From the NCBI RefSeq assembly GCF_009903625.1, contig NZ_CP047569.1:1706501-1770500 (forward strand): a DNA stretch of 64,000 nucleotides, written 5' to 3'. This DNA is from Microbulbifer sp. ALW1 (GTDB taxonomy: Bacteria > Pseudomonadota > Gammaproteobacteria > Pseudomonadales > Cellvibrionaceae). How positions within the stretch are numbered: position 1 is the first letter of the stretch; every line of letters starts with the position of its first letter. The notes under the pieces are model-generated. The model was not told where the DNA came from. It did no database searches and saw only the letters and a list, made by a program, of their open reading frames with translations. Positions 44,042 through 55,159 of this stretch are shown here, one piece after another. Both the position numbers and the translations under genes were made by a program.

Positions 44042-45067
44042 TCAGCCCCAGCCAGCCAGCACAATCTTGCCAATGGTTTTTCCGGTTTCCAGCTGGCGGT
44101 GGGCCAGGCGCAGATTGGTGGCGTCGATTGGCTCGATGGTTTCGCCAACGGTGGTGACCAGCTCTTCGTTATCGATCAATTTCGCGATCCGGTTCAGGAT
44201 CGCCCCCTGCTCACTCATATCCTCGGTCTGGAACATGGCGCGGGTGAACATGAATTCCCACACAAAAGTCGCGCTCTTGGCTTTCAGCAGTTCAACCGGC
44301 AAAGGCGCGCTGTTCTCGACGATGGTGCAGATTTTCCCCTGGGGTTTGATGGCGTTGGCCATGGCAGGGAAGTGCTGGTCGGTATTGTTCAGGCACAGGA
44401 TGTAATCCACTTCCGGGATGCCGATATCCTTCAGTTCCTCATCCACCGGGTTACGGTGGTTCACAATGTGCGATGCCCCCATCTGTTTCACCCAGATGCT
44501 GGACTTGGTGCGCGACGCGGTGGCGATGACGTTAAGCTTTGCCAAGGTACGCGCCAGCTGGATCGCGATAGAGCCAACGCCCCCGGCACCACCGATGATC
44601 AGAATTGACTTGCCGGCATCGCTACCCGCCGGGGAGATGCCCAGGCGATCGAACAGCGCCTCCCAGGCGGTAAGACTGGTGAGGGGGAGGGCGGCTGCGG
44701 CGGCGTAGTCCTGGGTGCGCGGCATCTTTCCCACGATCCGTTCATCGATGAGCTGGAATTCGCTATTGCAACCGGGGCGGGTGATATCGCCGGCGTAGAA
44801 CACCTGATCCCCTGGCTTGAACCCGGTGACCTCAGTGCCCACAGAAATCACCTCGCCCGCGGCATCCCAACCGAGGATCTTGGGGGTGGCCTCGGTGACC
44901 GCGTCCGCCTTGGGAGCGCGGACTTTGGTGTCCACGGGATTCACCGCGATGGCTTTTACCGCAACCAGCAAATCCCGCGGGCCGGGTTCAGGGCGGTCGA
45001 TATTCAGGTCTACGAGGGATTCTTCGTGGTCGATGGGCAGGTACTGATACAGGCCGACAGCTTTCAC
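44042..45067 (-). CDS. Zinc-type alcohol dehydrogenase-like / quinone oxidoreductase family protein
   Basis: The 341-residue medium-chain dehydrogenase has an N-terminal GroES-like domain (VAVKAIAVNPVDTKVR, GWDAAGEVISVGTEV) and a Rossmann domain with IIGGAGGVGSIAIQLART. The zinc-ligand cysteines of true alcohol dehydrogenases are not evident, so it resembles NADPH:quinone reductase-like members (TIGR02817-type). A longer in-frame start lies at 45100, but a GTG at 45067 preceded by GGAAAGGAAA matches the usual KAVGLYQY N-terminus. The substrate cannot be told. It stands apart from its neighbours. Confidence 0.85.
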   Translation of the reverse strand: MKAVGLYQYLPIDHEESLVDLNIDRPEPGPRDLLVAVKAIAVNPVDTKVRAPKADAVTEATPKILGWDAAGEVISVGTEVTGFKPGDQVFYAGDITRPGCNSEFQLIDERIVGKMPRTQDYAAAAALPLTSLTAWEALFDRLGISPAGSDAGKSILIIGGAGGVGSIAIQLARTLAKLNVIATASRTKSSIWVKQMGASHIVNHRNPVDEELKDIGIPEVDYILCLNNTDQHFPAMANAIKPQGKICTIVENSAPLPVELLKAKSATFVWEFMFTRAMFQTEDMSEQGAILNRIAKLIDNEELVTTVGETIEPIDATNLRLAHRQLETGKTIGKIVLAGWG

Positions 45068-45284
45068 TTGGGTTTCCTTTCCGGTGCTGTGTATTTGCAA
45101 TTGGCGCTCGGGGCGCGTATTTCCCGAGGAACCAGTTTCCCTGAATTCAATTTTCGCGCCAGATTGTGCGGTGGCAGCAGCATACGACTTGGGCGCGGCG
45201 TCTCGGAATCGTTAGGAACTGCTCAGATTGTAGAGAAGGGAGGAGGGTGGGGGTGTGATCACGATCCGAAGTTGTCGGTGAAAA

Positions 45285-46484
45285 TCAGCTCTCGGCGGGA
45301 ATATTGGCGGCAGATGCAACGGCCTGGGCTTTTTCCTGTGCGTTACCGGAAACTTTACGGCTGGCAGCGCGTTTTAACCTGCGCTTTTGCCACCAGAGGT
45401 AGAGACCTGTGCCAAACAGCAGTGCCGGCGCGAACCCCGCCAGCAGCACCAGCCAGCGGCCTAGAAGGCCGAGGGCATCGCCGTTATGCAGAGGAAACTG
45501 CCAGCGCAGGATTTTATTGCCCAGGGGAATCTCGGTGACATTCTGCGTCATCAGCAGTTCACCGCTGTACTGATCGACACGGGCAATACTGGCGCCGTAG
45601 TTGCTCCAGGCCTCGTCGGCGGCGCGGAAGGTGAGCCCGTAGCTGTCGCTGTTGTCCCGGGGCAGATAAATGCGTTTGAGTTCGCCATCGGGAAAAGCCG
45701 ACGCGGCAATGGCGACGGCTTCATCCGGACTGATCGGCGTTCCCGCGTCGGTACGCGATGGAGGGAGTGCCGGACGGGGGCCAACCTCGAACAGGCTGCC
45801 CACCACAGTCTCCACCTGAGAGGGGAATACCAGGGCCACGCCGGAAAAACTGATCATCAGCAGCAGAGGCAGAAAGTAAATGCCGAACACCTTGTGCACA
45901 TCAAAGTAAAACCGGAAGCGGTTGCCGCTGCGGGAGATGGTGAATGCGCGTGCCCAGCGCTTGTTTCCGTTCTGTTTTCTCCGACTTTTTTTCGGCCACC
46001 AGAGCACGATTCCGCTGATACAGAACACCATCAGCAACAGCCCCATAAAGCCCACCACCGTTTTGCCGCTTTTACCGGCAAGCAGGGTGTAGTGGAGGCG
46101 GTAAAGCCAAGTCATGGTGTATTCGGGGGTGCCCCAACCGCGTACGGCCAGTACCTCGCCGTCGGTGGGGGAGACACTAACTTCGAGGGGGCCGGGCGCG
46201 CCTTCCGGTTTCGGAAATCGCACCACATGCGGGCTGCCGGCCTGACGCTGGGTCATCAGGCGCGTGGGCGCGGGGTTGCCGGGAACCGCTGCCTGGGCGG
46301 AGGCAAGAATTTCGGCGTAGCTGGCGGGCCGCTCACTGGGTTTGAAAGTGACGGTCTGTGGTGCCAGCTGTTCATCCAGCACGTGATCGAACACCAGCAG
46401 GCTGCCGGTGAGTCCGATCACGGAAAGCAGCAGGCCCAGGGTCAGGCCGGCGTACTTGTGCAGGATAAAAAACGCTTTACGCAT
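45285..46484 (-). CDS. PepSY-associated transmembrane protein
   Basis: The 399-residue inner-membrane protein has an N-terminal helix with LHKYAGLTLGLLLSVIGLTG, further helices near residues 145-165, 195-215 and 335-365, and two PepSY-like periplasmic segments. The FYFDVHKVFGIYFLPLLL helix carries the conserved His typical of the family. Such proteins are often encoded beside siderophore receptors and are thought to act in iron release or reduction. It starts 12 bp after the stop of the TonB-dependent receptor gene, so the two form one operon. Confidence 0.87.
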   Translation of the reverse strand: MRKAFFILHKYAGLTLGLLLSVIGLTGSLLVFDHVLDEQLAPQTVTFKPSERPASYAEILASAQAAVPGNPAPTRLMTQRQAGSPHVVRFPKPEGAPGPLEVSVSPTDGEVLAVRGWGTPEYTMTWLYRLHYTLLAGKSGKTVVGFMGLLLMVFCISGIVLWWPKKSRRKQNGNKRWARAFTISRSGNRFRFYFDVHKVFGIYFLPLLLMISFSGVALVFPSQVETVVGSLFEVGPRPALPPSRTDAGTPISPDEAVAIAASAFPDGELKRIYLPRDNSDSYGLTFRAADEAWSNYGASIARVDQYSGELLMTQNVTEIPLGNKILRWQFPLHNGDALGLLGRWLVLLAGFAPALLFGTGLYLWWQKRRLKRAASRKVSGNAQEKAQAVASAANIPAES

Positions 46485-46496
46485 AATGGTGCTTGA

Positions 46497-48629
46497 TCAG
46501 AACACCTTGGAGTAAGACAGGTTCACACTGCGTCCAAGACCTTTGAAATTGCGGATGTCATTACCCGCGGTCTGGGAGTAGTAAGTGAAGTAGTCTTCGT
46601 TGGTCAGGTTCTGCAAACCCAACGCGAATTCACCGCCCAGTGCCTGAAGTTGCGCGCTGGCATCAATAATGGTGTAGCCGTCAAATTCTTTGGTGACTTC
46701 ACCCGCGGCATTTTCGAAGTCCCGGTCCAGCAACCAGTTGGCTTGCAGACGGGTGCTGAAGGTGTCGCTCCAGCTGCGTGCCCAGCTCAGGTTGAAACGG
46801 TTGGGGGCGATATTGCGGCCGTCCAGGTCGGTGTCCACCTTGCCATCATCGTTGGAGTCATAGCGGCCTTTGGTGTAGGCATAGCGGGCTTCGAGGGTGT
46901 CGGTGTCGCTGGCGAACCACTGGCCGCGCAGCTCCAAACCATCGATGTCGGTTTTTTCACGGCTTACGCTGTAGATGCCATCGCTGCCTAGCGCCAGACG
47001 CTGGCCAAAGTCCGAGTCAGAAGAATAGTAAGCCGCCTGCAGGCCGAATTGCCCGCTGGTGAAGTCCAGGCCCAGCTCCTGGTTCTCGGTCAGGATCGGC
47101 TGCATATCGAGGAAGCTTTCCACATCCTGGTCCGGCTGATTGATACCGCGCAGTACCCGGCCCACATCCGGCATGGAAAAGCCTTCGGAGTAATTGGCAT
47201 AAATCCGCAGGCCATCGGTGATCACATAGGTTGCACCGATGTTGCCCAGGGTCTCGCTGAACTCCGGATTGCCGCCCTTGACGAACTGACCGCCGTTATA
47301 GGAATACAGGGTGGTGAAGTCGTCGACCTGCAGCTCGGAGATCTCGTGGCGCACACCGGCGGTGATGGTCATCTTCTCGATACCGCTGAATTCGGCTTGC
47401 GCGTAAGGCGCGATGTTATTGTATTGGGTAGGCGGAACCCAGGCGCGACCGGTCAGGATCAGCTGCTGCCAGGTTTCGTCCTGCAGCAGGTCCACACCGT
47501 AGGCCAGGCTCACCGGCGCGCCGGCAATATCGTCCTTGATCAGGGTCAGTTTCAGGCCGCGCTTTTCCGAGTTGTTCTGGGACTGGTCGAAAACCACTTC
47601 GCCATACGCCGGATCCTGGAAAGTGCCGCTGGGGGTACCGCCGTAAGTGCCGGCGAAATCCTGTGAGAACACCTGCGCGCGCAGTTTCTGGCCGAGAAAG
47701 TCTTCCTTGCTGTACTGCAGGTTGATCGTGGTGACTTCGTTGGAGGGAGATTTACCCGGTACGTCGGCCTCGATGGCTGTGGTCGGGATACCCTCGCTGA
47801 TATCGCCATTCACGCTCAGCCAGTTATTGTTGCCTTCTACCAGGAAGTGGTTGACGGTCAGTTGCACTCGCTGGTCGTCCCAGCTGTAGCCGGTCTTGAT
47901 GAACGCGTTGATGGTATCGCTGTCCATGGTGTCGCCCTGGGTATTGTCGAAGCCGACAATATCGCCGTTGGCGTCATAGCCGATACCGGTGTTGCGGTAG
48001 CTGACACTGGCCAGCACATCGACCGCGTCTACCTTGCCAGACAGGCTGTAGCTGCCGTTGTAACCCAGGGTGTCGCTCAGCTCGCTGGGCTGGAGCGAGG
48101 ACTCAACCCGGAAGCTTTGCTGGAATTCATCACTGCTGGGGGTGCGGGTAATCAGGTTGATGATACCGCCGGAGGCACCCATGCCGTGGATGGCGTTGGC
48201 GCCGTGGATCACTTCCACACGCTCCAGCATCAGCGGGTCGATGGTGTGACCGTCGCGTCCGCCGTCTCGCAGGGGGTTGGACTGGGGCACACCGTCAATC
48301 AGGTACAGCGGCTTGCGGCCGCGCAGGCTCTCACCGGAGCTGGTCATCTTCTGGCGGCTGGGCGAGAAGCTTGGGATCAGGTTGCCGAGGATGGTGGACA
48401 GGTCGCTGGTCGCGGCCATCTGCTGGTTCAGTTCTTCCTTGCCGATCAGGGTGACCGTATTGGGAATGGCACTCAGGGGCTTCTCGGTACGGCTGGCAGT
48501 AACGACGACTTCTTCATGGATACGCTGGTTATCGCTTTTGGCTTCCTGGGCGAGGGCACCCGGGATGGCGTAGGCGGTGCTGCAGGCGGCAATCGCCAGA
48601 GCCAGGGAAGTTTTTTTCAGCTTGAACAT
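46497..48629 (-). CDS. TonB-dependent siderophore receptor
   Basis: The 710-residue outer-membrane receptor has a signal peptide (about 1-27, ending PGALAQ), a TonB box-like EEVVVTA, and a plug domain with SLRGRKPLYLIDGVPQSNP and MGASGGIINLITRTP. A 22-strand-type barrel follows, ending in the outer-membrane signature LSYSKVF. The LIP...GRKPLYLIDGV plug resembles aerobactin-receptor-like proteins, but the ligand cannot be fixed from sequence. An upstream in-frame ATG at 48722 would destroy the signal peptide, so the internal ATG after AAGGAG is preferred. A Fur-box-like site lies about 125 bp upstream. Confidence 0.92.
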   Translation of the reverse strand: MFKLKKTSLALAIAACSTAYAIPGALAQEAKSDNQRIHEEVVVTASRTEKPLSAIPNTVTLIGKEELNQQMAATSDLSTILGNLIPSFSPSRQKMTSSGESLRGRKPLYLIDGVPQSNPLRDGGRDGHTIDPLMLERVEVIHGANAIHGMGASGGIINLITRTPSSDEFQQSFRVESSLQPSELSDTLGYNGSYSLSGKVDAVDVLASVSYRNTGIGYDANGDIVGFDNTQGDTMDSDTINAFIKTGYSWDDQRVQLTVNHFLVEGNNNWLSVNGDISEGIPTTAIEADVPGKSPSNEVTTINLQYSKEDFLGQKLRAQVFSQDFAGTYGGTPSGTFQDPAYGEVVFDQSQNNSEKRGLKLTLIKDDIAGAPVSLAYGVDLLQDETWQQLILTGRAWVPPTQYNNIAPYAQAEFSGIEKMTITAGVRHEISELQVDDFTTLYSYNGGQFVKGGNPEFSETLGNIGATYVITDGLRIYANYSEGFSMPDVGRVLRGINQPDQDVESFLDMQPILTENQELGLDFTSGQFGLQAAYYSSDSDFGQRLALGSDGIYSVSREKTDIDGLELRGQWFASDTDTLEARYAYTKGRYDSNDDGKVDTDLDGRNIAPNRFNLSWARSWSDTFSTRLQANWLLDRDFENAAGEVTKEFDGYTIIDASAQLQALGGEFALGLQNLTNEDYFTYYSQTAGNDIRNFKGLGRSVNLSYSKVF

Positions 48630-48753
48630 GGGGGAAGCTCCTTGAATCGTCTTCGTCGTTTTTCTGCATTTACTGCTGGCAGAGAGGCCCGTTTGCCGGG
48701 CCACTGGCGGCATTAAATTCATACCGCAATTTGGTTGGCGATACTAAATAAAA

Positions 48754-48768
48754 TGAGAATTAATATCA
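48754..48768 (-). promoter_or_regulatory. Fur-box-like site upstream of the receptor operon
   Basis: TGAGAATTAATATCA matches the 7-1-7 Fur consensus TGATAATnATTATCA at 12 of 14 positions in an AT-rich stretch. Iron repression of the receptor-PepSY operon is the likely meaning. The rest of the 485-bp gap (48630-49114) holds the tRNA promoter; I see no convincing gene there. Confidence 0.7.
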
Positions 48769-49007
48769 ATTTCAATCGGTGGCTGAAAAGCAGGAGACTT
48801 CCTTTATATGTCTGCGTGCGCGGGTGTCTGAGCCGGGAGGTTGGCGAATGGAGCTGCTGCGCTCTTCAAATGGCGCAAATGGGCACCACGAAGCGGCGTT
48901 GTTTCTTCTTATAATGTGGGATCTGAAGCAAAGGTGGGCTTTGCTGAGGGGGTTTAGGCGTTCCCGCCCCGGAAATAGCCGGTGTGAAAATTAATGCCAC
49001 AAGCGGC

Positions 49008-49036
49008 TTGACTCGCCCGGGGCTCGCCCCTAGAAT
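49008..49036 (+). promoter_or_regulatory. Sigma-70 promoter of the tRNA-fMet genes
   Basis: TTGACT (49008-49013) and TAGAAT (49031-49036) are separated by a 17-bp GC-rich spacer, close to the sigma-70 consensus. It lies about 75 bp before the first tRNA and probably also drives the rimP-nusA-infB genes if the downstream terminator is read through. Confidence 0.75.
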
Positions 49037-49114
49037 GCGCAGCCTCTGAGCGGTTGGGGCAACCCACCGCAAGAAATCGAAAGTCTTACCAGGTTCGGTT
49101 TCTAGGGTTGTTGG

Positions 49115-49191
<77 letters not shown>

Positions 49192-49249
49192 AATTTCCAC
49201 TTATACTTTGATGAAGTGAAAGTGGTTGTTAAAACCCCTTGGATGTTGT

Positions 49250-49326
<77 letters not shown>

Positions 49327-49363
49327 AATTTTGCAAAAGTACTTCAGGGTGCTTTTGCGCAGT

Positions 49364-49387
49364 AAAAGCCCCTGTTAGGGGCTTTTT
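49364..49387 (+). terminator. Rho-independent terminator after the tRNA pair
   Basis: AAAAGCCCC/GGGGCTTTTT with a TGTTA loop. It ends the tRNA transcript, perhaps with read-through into rimP, which starts 170 bp later. Confidence 0.85.
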
Positions 49388-49556
49388 CGTATCTGCGGCA
49401 AACCGGTCTCCGGGGTTGCCATCCGAATGGGCCGGGAGTCGGCGCCGCGGTTTCTCATTCGGACCGTGGGCTAGCTCCGCTGCCCATTTTTTGTTTTTGT
49501 ACTCTGCGTCGGCAGATCGCAATACAGCTGACACGCCCTCGAGGCAAAGTGGTGAT

Positions 49557-50030
49557 ATGGCAAGCAAGCGCGAACTTTTAGAAGAGCTTCTGGCACCAGT
49601 GGTTGAATCACTGGATTGCGAGCTGTGGGGGATTGATTACCAGACCCACGGTCGCAACGCCCTGCTGCGTATTTACATCGACGCAGAGCGCGGAATCGCC
49701 GTGGAAGACTGCGAGAAGGTCAGTCGCCAGGTCAGCGCAGTGCTGGATGTGGAAGATCCCATCACCAGTAAGTACACCCTGGAGGTGTCCTCCCCGGGGA
49801 TGGATCGACCACTGTACAAGCTTGAGCAATACCAGCGCTTTATTGGCGCCCAGGTGGAACTCCGTTTGCGCATGCCGCTGGACGGCCAGCGCAAGTGGCG
49901 TGGTCTGCTGGCTGGCGTTGAAGGCGATGAAGTTGTTTTGCGTATCGACAGCGAAAATGAGTATCTGCTGCCGATCGACAGTATTGAAAAGGCGAACATC
50001 ATTCCGCAGTTTGAAAGCGGAAAAAAATAA
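49557..50030 (+). CDS. rimP: Ribosome maturation factor RimP
   Basis: Assists 30S subunit assembly. The 157-residue protein starts [20 protein letters not shown] and has the family segments [36 protein letters not shown] and [16 protein letters not shown]. The C-terminal SH3-like part ends [10 protein letters not shown]. Longer in-frame starts reach back into the second tRNA and are not credible. It is first in the canonical rimP-nusA-infB order. Confidence 0.95.
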   Translation: MASKRELLEELLAPVVESLDCELWGIDYQTHGRNALLRIYIDAERGIAVEDCEKVSRQVSAVLDVEDPITSKYTLEVSSPGMDRPLYKLEQYQRFIGAQVELRLRMPLDGQRKWRGLLAGVEGDEVVLRIDSENEYLLPIDSIEKANIIPQFESGKK

Positions 50031-50202
50031 GCGGTTCGCACTGGAATCAGCTTGGAAATTGCGAGTTTGATTCCGGTAAATGTTTTAGATGTTTCTTTTG
50101 TTAAATAGTTAAGGGCAATGCAGACGTAATGAGTGAGGCAGCCAGATAGGGCTTCACTTGAGCATTGGATTACAGCACGTAGCGTTTTGAAGAGGCAGCT
50201 GC

Positions 50203-51699
50203 ATGAACAAAGAAATCTTGCTGGTAGCCGAAGCGGTTTCCAACGAGAAAGGCGTTGACCGGGATATTATTTTCCAGGCAATTGAGGCGGCCCTCGCAAC
50301 GGCCACCAAGAAGCGCTACGACGAAGACTCCACCATTCAGGTGATCATTGATCGCCGTACCGGTGACTATGAAACTTTCCGCAGCTGGGAAGTGGTCGAC
50401 GACGAGACGCTCGCCGAGCTGGGCACCCAGTTCACTCTGGAAGAAGCCCACGAAAAAGACACTGAGCTGAAAGCCGGTGATGTTTATCGCGAGCAGGTGG
50501 AAAACGTCGAGTTTGGTCGCATCGCTGCGCAGACCGCCAAGCAGGTGATCGTGCAGAAGGTGCGTGAAGCCGAGCGCGCCAAGATTGTCGACGAGTATCG
50601 CGATCGCGTTGGCGAACTGGTGAGCGGTACCGTCAAGAAAGTAACCCGCGACTTTGTCGCTGTCGATCTGGGCAACAACGCCGAAGCGCGTCTGCCCCGC
50701 GACCAGTTGGTTGGTCGCGAAATTTTCCGCCTCGGTGACCGTGTGCGTGCCATCCTGCTGGAAATCCAGCCGGAAGCTCGCGGCCCGCAGCTGATGTTGA
50801 GCCGCTCCTGCCCGGAGATGCTGATCGAGCTGTTCCGTATTGAAGTGCCGGAAATCGCCGAGCAGGTGATTGAAATCCGCGGCGCTGCCCGCGATCCGGG
50901 CCTGCGCGCCAAGATCGCCGTAAACACCAACGATGGCCGTATCGATCCGGTAGGCGCTTGTGTGGGTATGCGCGGCGCTCGGGTTCAGGCCGTTTCCAAC
51001 GAGCTCTCCGGTGAGCGTGTGGATATCGTGCTGTGGGACGACAATCCCGCCCAGTTCGTGATCAATGCCATGGCGCCAGCGGAAATCGAGTCCATCGTGG
51101 TGGACGAAGATGCCGGCTCTATGGATGTCGCGGTTGCGGAAGAGAATCTGGCCATGGCCATCGGCCGCAGCGGCCAGAACGTACGCCTGGCGTCAGAGCT
51201 GACCGAGTGGCAGATCAATGTGATGAGCATTGAAGACTGGCAGAACAAACAGGAAGCGGAATCCGGCAGCATCATGGAAACCTTCATGGAGCGCCTGGAC
51301 ATCGACGAAGACGTCGCCGGTGTACTGGTCGATGAAGGCTTCACCACCCTTGAAGAAGTGGCCTATGTGCCCATCGAAGAGATGCTGGCCATCGATGGTT
51401 TCGATGAAGATATCGCCGAAGAACTGCGTGCGCGCGCCAAGGATGCACTGCTGACCCAGGCGCTGGCCTCGGAAGAGCAGCTGGATGCCTCTGAGCCGCA
51501 GGAAGATCTGCTGAATATGGAAGGTATGGATCGCCAGTTGGCGTTCCAGCTCGCCAGCCGTGGCGTAGCCTCCATGGAAGATCTGGCCGAGCAGGCCGTG
51601 GATGACCTGCTGGATATTGAAGGCATGGACGAGGAGCGCGCCGCCGCGCTGATCATGAAAGCTCGCGAACCCTGGTTCGCCGACGACAGTGATCAATAA
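50203..51699 (+). CDS. nusA: Transcription termination/antitermination factor NusA
   Basis: Binds RNA polymerase and nascent RNA to control pausing, termination and antitermination. The 498-residue protein has an N-terminal RNAP-binding domain (1-130), an S1 domain (about 135-200; [18 protein letters not shown]), two KH domains ([30 protein letters not shown]) and two C-terminal acidic helix-hairpin repeats (about 365-495; [20 protein letters not shown]). The duplicated C-terminal repeats are the gammaproteobacterial form. Confidence 0.97.
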   Translation: MNKEILLVAEAVSNEKGVDRDIIFQAIEAALATATKKRYDEDSTIQVIIDRRTGDYETFRSWEVVDDETLAELGTQFTLEEAHEKDTELKAGDVYREQVENVEFGRIAAQTAKQVIVQKVREAERAKIVDEYRDRVGELVSGTVKKVTRDFVAVDLGNNAEARLPRDQLVGREIFRLGDRVRAILLEIQPEARGPQLMLSRSCPEMLIELFRIEVPEIAEQVIEIRGAARDPGLRAKIAVNTNDGRIDPVGACVGMRGARVQAVSNELSGERVDIVLWDDNPAQFVINAMAPAEIESIVVDEDAGSMDVAVAEENLAMAIGRSGQNVRLASELTEWQINVMSIEDWQNKQEAESGSIMETFMERLDIDEDVAGVLVDEGFTTLEEVAYVPIEEMLAIDGFDEDIAEELRARAKDALLTQALASEEQLDASEPQEDLLNMEGMDRQLAFQLASRGVASMEDLAEQAVDDLLDIEGMDEERAAALIMKAREPWFADDSDQ

Positions 51700-51844
51700 G
51701 CTTAATGCCCCGTGCCGGGTGCAAGCCCGGCCCTGCGCGCAGCTGCAAAGCGCGCGCCCCGAATTGCCTGCCAAGCAGGCCAAGGGTGGAGCAGTACAAT
51801 GAATTGATACTGCTCCGCTACTAAGAGACTTTTTAGGAGAGAGA

Positions 51845-54664
51845 ATGGCCGAAGTAACAGTTAGCGAACTCGCCAAATCGGTTGGTGCCACCGAGGAGCG
51901 TCTGCTCAAGCAGATGCGGGAAGCGGGTTTGCCCCACACTTCAGCAGATGCGTCCGTATCTGCGGAAGAAAAGCAGGTCCTGCTCAACTTCCTGAAAAGT
52001 AGTCACGGGGAGCAGAGTGCTGCACCGAAGAAAATTACCCTCAAGCGCAAAACTACCACCACGCTGAAGACCGGCTCTGGCACCGGCCGCAAGACCGTGA
52101 ATGTGGAAGTGCGTAAGAAGCGCACCTACGTTAAACGCGCCGACGAAGCTGAGCAGGCAGAGCCAGAACTGGATACCTCCGCACTGCAGAAGGCTGAGGA
52201 AGAGCTGGCCGCGGCAGAGCAGGCCGCGGCAGAGCGCGCCCGTCTAGAGAAAGAAGCGGCAGAAGCCGAAGCAAAAGCCAAGGCGGAAGAGGAAGCCAAG
52301 GCCAAGCAGGAGGCCGAAGCCAAAGCGAAGGCCGAGGCGGAAGCCAAAGCGGCCGAGCAAGCGGAAGCCAAGGCCGAAGCCGCTACTGAAAAAGCGGAAG
52401 AAAAGCCCGCACCGAAAGCTGCCCCTGAAGCCAAGCCCAAGCCCGCGCCAGCGCCGGTTCGCTCCACTTACGTGGACGATATCGAAGCCATGCGTATTGC
52501 TGCCATGGAGCGCCGCAAGAAAGAAGACGAGCGCGAAGCTGCCGAGCTGGAAGAGAAGAAGGCCCGTGTAGAAGCCGAACGCAATCGCCTTGAGCAGGAG
52601 CAGAAGGAGCGCGCTGAAAAAGCCAAGCAACAGAAGCCTGCCGCGTCTGCGGATGGCGATGCTGCCAAGCCCGCCCTGCGTCGTAAACATGAAGCGGCTA
52701 CCGAAGACCGCGATGACGACGAACCTCGCAAGCGTCGCAGCCGTCGCGGCAAGTCTGGCCCGAAAAAGTCCAGCAAGACCTCTCTGTATGATGCCGCGCT
52801 GGAAGTTTTCGAGAGCGACGAAGATGAGAAGCGCAGCACGCGCTCTCTGTCGCGCCCGACGCTGAAAGTCAAGAATACGCACGGCTTTAAACGGCCGACA
52901 GGAAAGCAAGTGTACGAAGTGCAACTGGGCGAAACCATCACCGTGGGTGATCTCGCCAAACAGTTAAATATCAAGGCCGGTGAGCTGATCAAGCGCCTGA
53001 TGAAAATGGGTGAAATGGTCACCATCAACCAGAGCCTGGATCGCGATACCGCGACCCTGCTGGTAGAAGAGCTGGGCCACACCGTGGTACTGCGCTCTGA
53101 AAACGAAATGGAAGAAAAGCTGGTTGCCCAGTCCCAGAGCGTGGAAGGTGAAGAAGTTTCCCGTGCACCGGTTGTGACCGTAATGGGTCACGTTGACCAC
53201 GGTAAAACCTCGCTGCTGGATTACATTCGTAAAACCAAGGTTGCTTCCGGTGAGGCCGGTGGTATTACCCAGCACATTGGTGCCTACCGGGTGAAAACCA
53301 GCCAGGGCGAAATTGCCTTCCTGGATACCCCGGGACACGCCGCGTTTACCGCCATGCGTGCGCGCGGTGCCCAGGCTACCGACGTGGTTATTCTGGTTGT
53401 AGCTGCGGATGACGGCGTTATGCCGCAGACCGAAGAAGCCATTGCCCACTCCAAGGCCGCGGGTGTACCGCTGGTTGTCGCCATCAACAAGTGCGACAAG
53501 GAAGCGGCGGATCCGGATCGTGTGAAGAACGAACTGGCAGCCAAAGACGTTATCCCGGAAGACTGGGGTGGCGACACTCAGTTCATTGAGGTATCTGCGC
53601 ACACTGGCCAGGGCATCGACGAGCTGCTGGAAGCGGTTTCCCTGCAGTCTGAAATGCTGGAGCTGAAAGCGAAGATCGGCGTGCCGGCCAGCGGTGTTGT
53701 GATCGAAGCGCGCCTGGAAAAAGGTCGCGGTGTTGTTGCTACTCTGCTGGTACAAAACGGCGAGCTGAAGCGCGGCGACATCGTGCTGGCGGGCCAGAGC
53801 TACGGTCGCGTACGCGCCATGACCAACGAGCTGGGTAAATCCGTAAAAGATGCGGGTCCGTCCACCCCGGTGGAACTGCTGGGCCTCGACTCTACCCCGA
53901 ATGCGGGTGATGAGTTCCTGGTGGTCGCTGACGAGCGTAAAGCCCGTGAAGTGGCCGAGCAGCGCGCGACTAAAGAGCGTACCGAGCGCATGCAGCGCCA
54001 GCAGGCGGCCAAACTGGAAAACATGTTTGCGAACATGGAAGCCGGCGAGAAGAAAGTACTGCCGATTGTGGTCAAGGCCGACGTGCGCGGTTCTCTCGAG
54101 GCGATCCTGTCTGCACTGGCGGATATCGGTAACGAAGAAGTTTCCGTCAATGTGGTTTCCAGCGGTGTCGGCGGTATTGCCGAAAACGACATCAACCTGG
54201 CCCTGACCTCCGGTGCCATCGTTATCGGCTTCAACACCCGTGCGGATGTTGCTGCACGCAAGCTGGCGGAAACCGAGAGCGTCGAGATCCGTTACTACAG
54301 CGTGATCTACAACCTGCTGGACGAAGTGAAGCAGGCCCTGTCTGGCATGCTGGATCCGGAAGTACGCGAAGAAATCGTCGGTATCGCCGAAGTGCGCGAC
54401 GTATTCCGTTCGCCCAAGTTCGGTGCTATCGCCGGCTGTATGGTTACCGAGGGTACCGTGTACCGCAACAAGCCCATCCGTGTACTGCGTGACAACGTGG
54501 TGATTTACCAGGGCGAACTGGAATCCCTGCGTCGCTTCAAAGATGACGTACAGGACGTTCGCAACGGCATGGAGTGTGGTATCGGGGTGAAAGACTACAA
54601 TGACGTCAAGCCTGGCGATCAGATCGAAGTCTTTGACATCGTTAAGGTAGCCCGCGAACTCTAA
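51845..54664 (+). CDS. infB: Translation initiation factor IF-2
   Basis: GTPase that brings initiator tRNA to the 30S subunit. The 939-residue protein has the N-terminal IF2_N domain ([15 protein letters not shown]) and a long Ala/Glu/Lys-rich helical linker (about 95-340). A second IF2_N-like domain follows near 365-415. The G domain carries [24 protein letters not shown] and NKCDK, and then domains II to IV. AGGAGAGAG precedes the ATG. A shorter isoform from an internal start, as in E. coli, cannot be judged here. Two initiator tRNA genes lie at the head of the same cluster. Confidence 0.97.
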   Translation: MAEVTVSELAKSVGATEERLLKQMREAGLPHTSADASVSAEEKQVLLNFLKSSHGEQSAAPKKITLKRKTTTTLKTGSGTGRKTVNVEVRKKRTYVKRADEAEQAEPELDTSALQKAEEELAAAEQAAAERARLEKEAAEAEAKAKAEEEAKAKQEAEAKAKAEAEAKAAEQAEAKAEAATEKAEEKPAPKAAPEAKPKPAPAPVRSTYVDDIEAMRIAAMERRKKEDEREAAELEEKKARVEAERNRLEQEQKERAEKAKQQKPAASADGDAAKPALRRKHEAATEDRDDDEPRKRRSRRGKSGPKKSSKTSLYDAALEVFESDEDEKRSTRSLSRPTLKVKNTHGFKRPTGKQVYEVQLGETITVGDLAKQLNIKAGELIKRLMKMGEMVTINQSLDRDTATLLVEELGHTVVLRSENEMEEKLVAQSQSVEGEEVSRAPVVTVMGHVDHGKTSLLDYIRKTKVASGEAGGITQHIGAYRVKTSQGEIAFLDTPGHAAFTAMRARGAQATDVVILVVAADDGVMPQTEEAIAHSKAAGVPLVVAINKCDKEAADPDRVKNELAAKDVIPEDWGGDTQFIEVSAHTGQGIDELLEAVSLQSEMLELKAKIGVPASGVVIEARLEKGRGVVATLLVQNGELKRGDIVLAGQSYGRVRAMTNELGKSVKDAGPSTPVELLGLDSTPNAGDEFLVVADERKAREVAEQRATKERTERMQRQQAAKLENMFANMEAGEKKVLPIVVKADVRGSLEAILSALADIGNEEVSVNVVSSGVGGIAENDINLALTSGAIVIGFNTRADVAARKLAETESVEIRYYSVIYNLLDEVKQALSGMLDPEVREEIVGIAEVRDVFRSPKFGAIAGCMVTEGTVYRNKPIRVLRDNVVIYQGELESLRRFKDDVQDVRNGMECGIGVKDYNDVKPGDQIEVFDIVKVAREL

Positions 54665-54672
54665 TGTTCTCT

Positions 54673-54727
54673 TTCGCCTGAGGGCAGGTTTCTACGGAGC
54701 TTTCGTAGGAGCTTGCGCTCAGGCGAA
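54673..54727. repeat. REP-like inverted repeat, infB-rbfA gap
   Basis: Outer arms TTCGCCTGAG/CTCAGGCGAA (54673-54682, 54718-54727) enclose a second hairpin CTACG/CGTAG and the string GTAGGAGCTTGCGCTCAGG. It resembles the GTAGGAGC-type REP sequences of other gammaproteobacteria and shares parts with hairpins at 56116-56138 and 58826-58849. Confidence 0.55.
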
Positions 54728-54751
54728 TTTGCCATTCTGAATAGGTAAAAA

Positions 54752-55159
54752 ATGGCCAAAGAATTCCACCGCGCCGACCGCGTCGCCGATGCCATGCGCC
54801 GCGAGCTGGCCCGCCTGATTCAACACGAAGTGCGTGACCCCCGGGTTGGCATGGTCAATGTCAACGACGTTGAAGTCAGTCGCGACCTCACCACAGCCAA
54901 GGTGTTTGTTACCCTGGTTGGCGAAGACGATCGAAGCAAAATTGATATCTCAATGGAAGCGCTGAACAAGGCCGCCGGCTTCCTGCGCAGCCAGCTCGCC
55001 AAAGAGATTCAGATCCGTACCATTCCTCGTTTGCAGTTCCGCTACGATGAAACCTCTGTACGCGGCCAGCACCTCTCGGCGCTGATCGACAAGGCGGTTA
55101 AGTCTGACCAGCAGAAGTCTGACGACGACACAGACGATAGCAGCGAACAGAACGACTGA
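54752..55159 (+). CDS. rbfA: 30S ribosome-binding factor RbfA
   Basis: Late 30S maturation factor acting on the 5' end of 16S rRNA. The 135-residue protein has the KH-like fold with RADRVADAMRRELARLIQHE, VRDPRVGMVNVNDVEVSRDL and the C-terminal PRLQFRYDETSVRG. A Ser/Asp-rich tail follows. Its last base is shared with the first base of truB (TGATG overlap). Confidence 0.96.
   Translation: MAKEFHRADRVADAMRRELARLIQHEVRDPRVGMVNVNDVEVSRDLTTAKVFVTLVGEDDRSKIDISMEALNKAAGFLRSQLAKEIQIRTIPRLQFRYDETSVRGQHLSALIDKAVKSDQQKSDDDTDDSSEQND

Noticed and set aside
48779..48994. 71-codon + strand open frame between the receptor and tRNA genes
   Set aside because: No ribosome site, no family resemblance and no hydrophobic or repeat pattern suggesting a real small protein.
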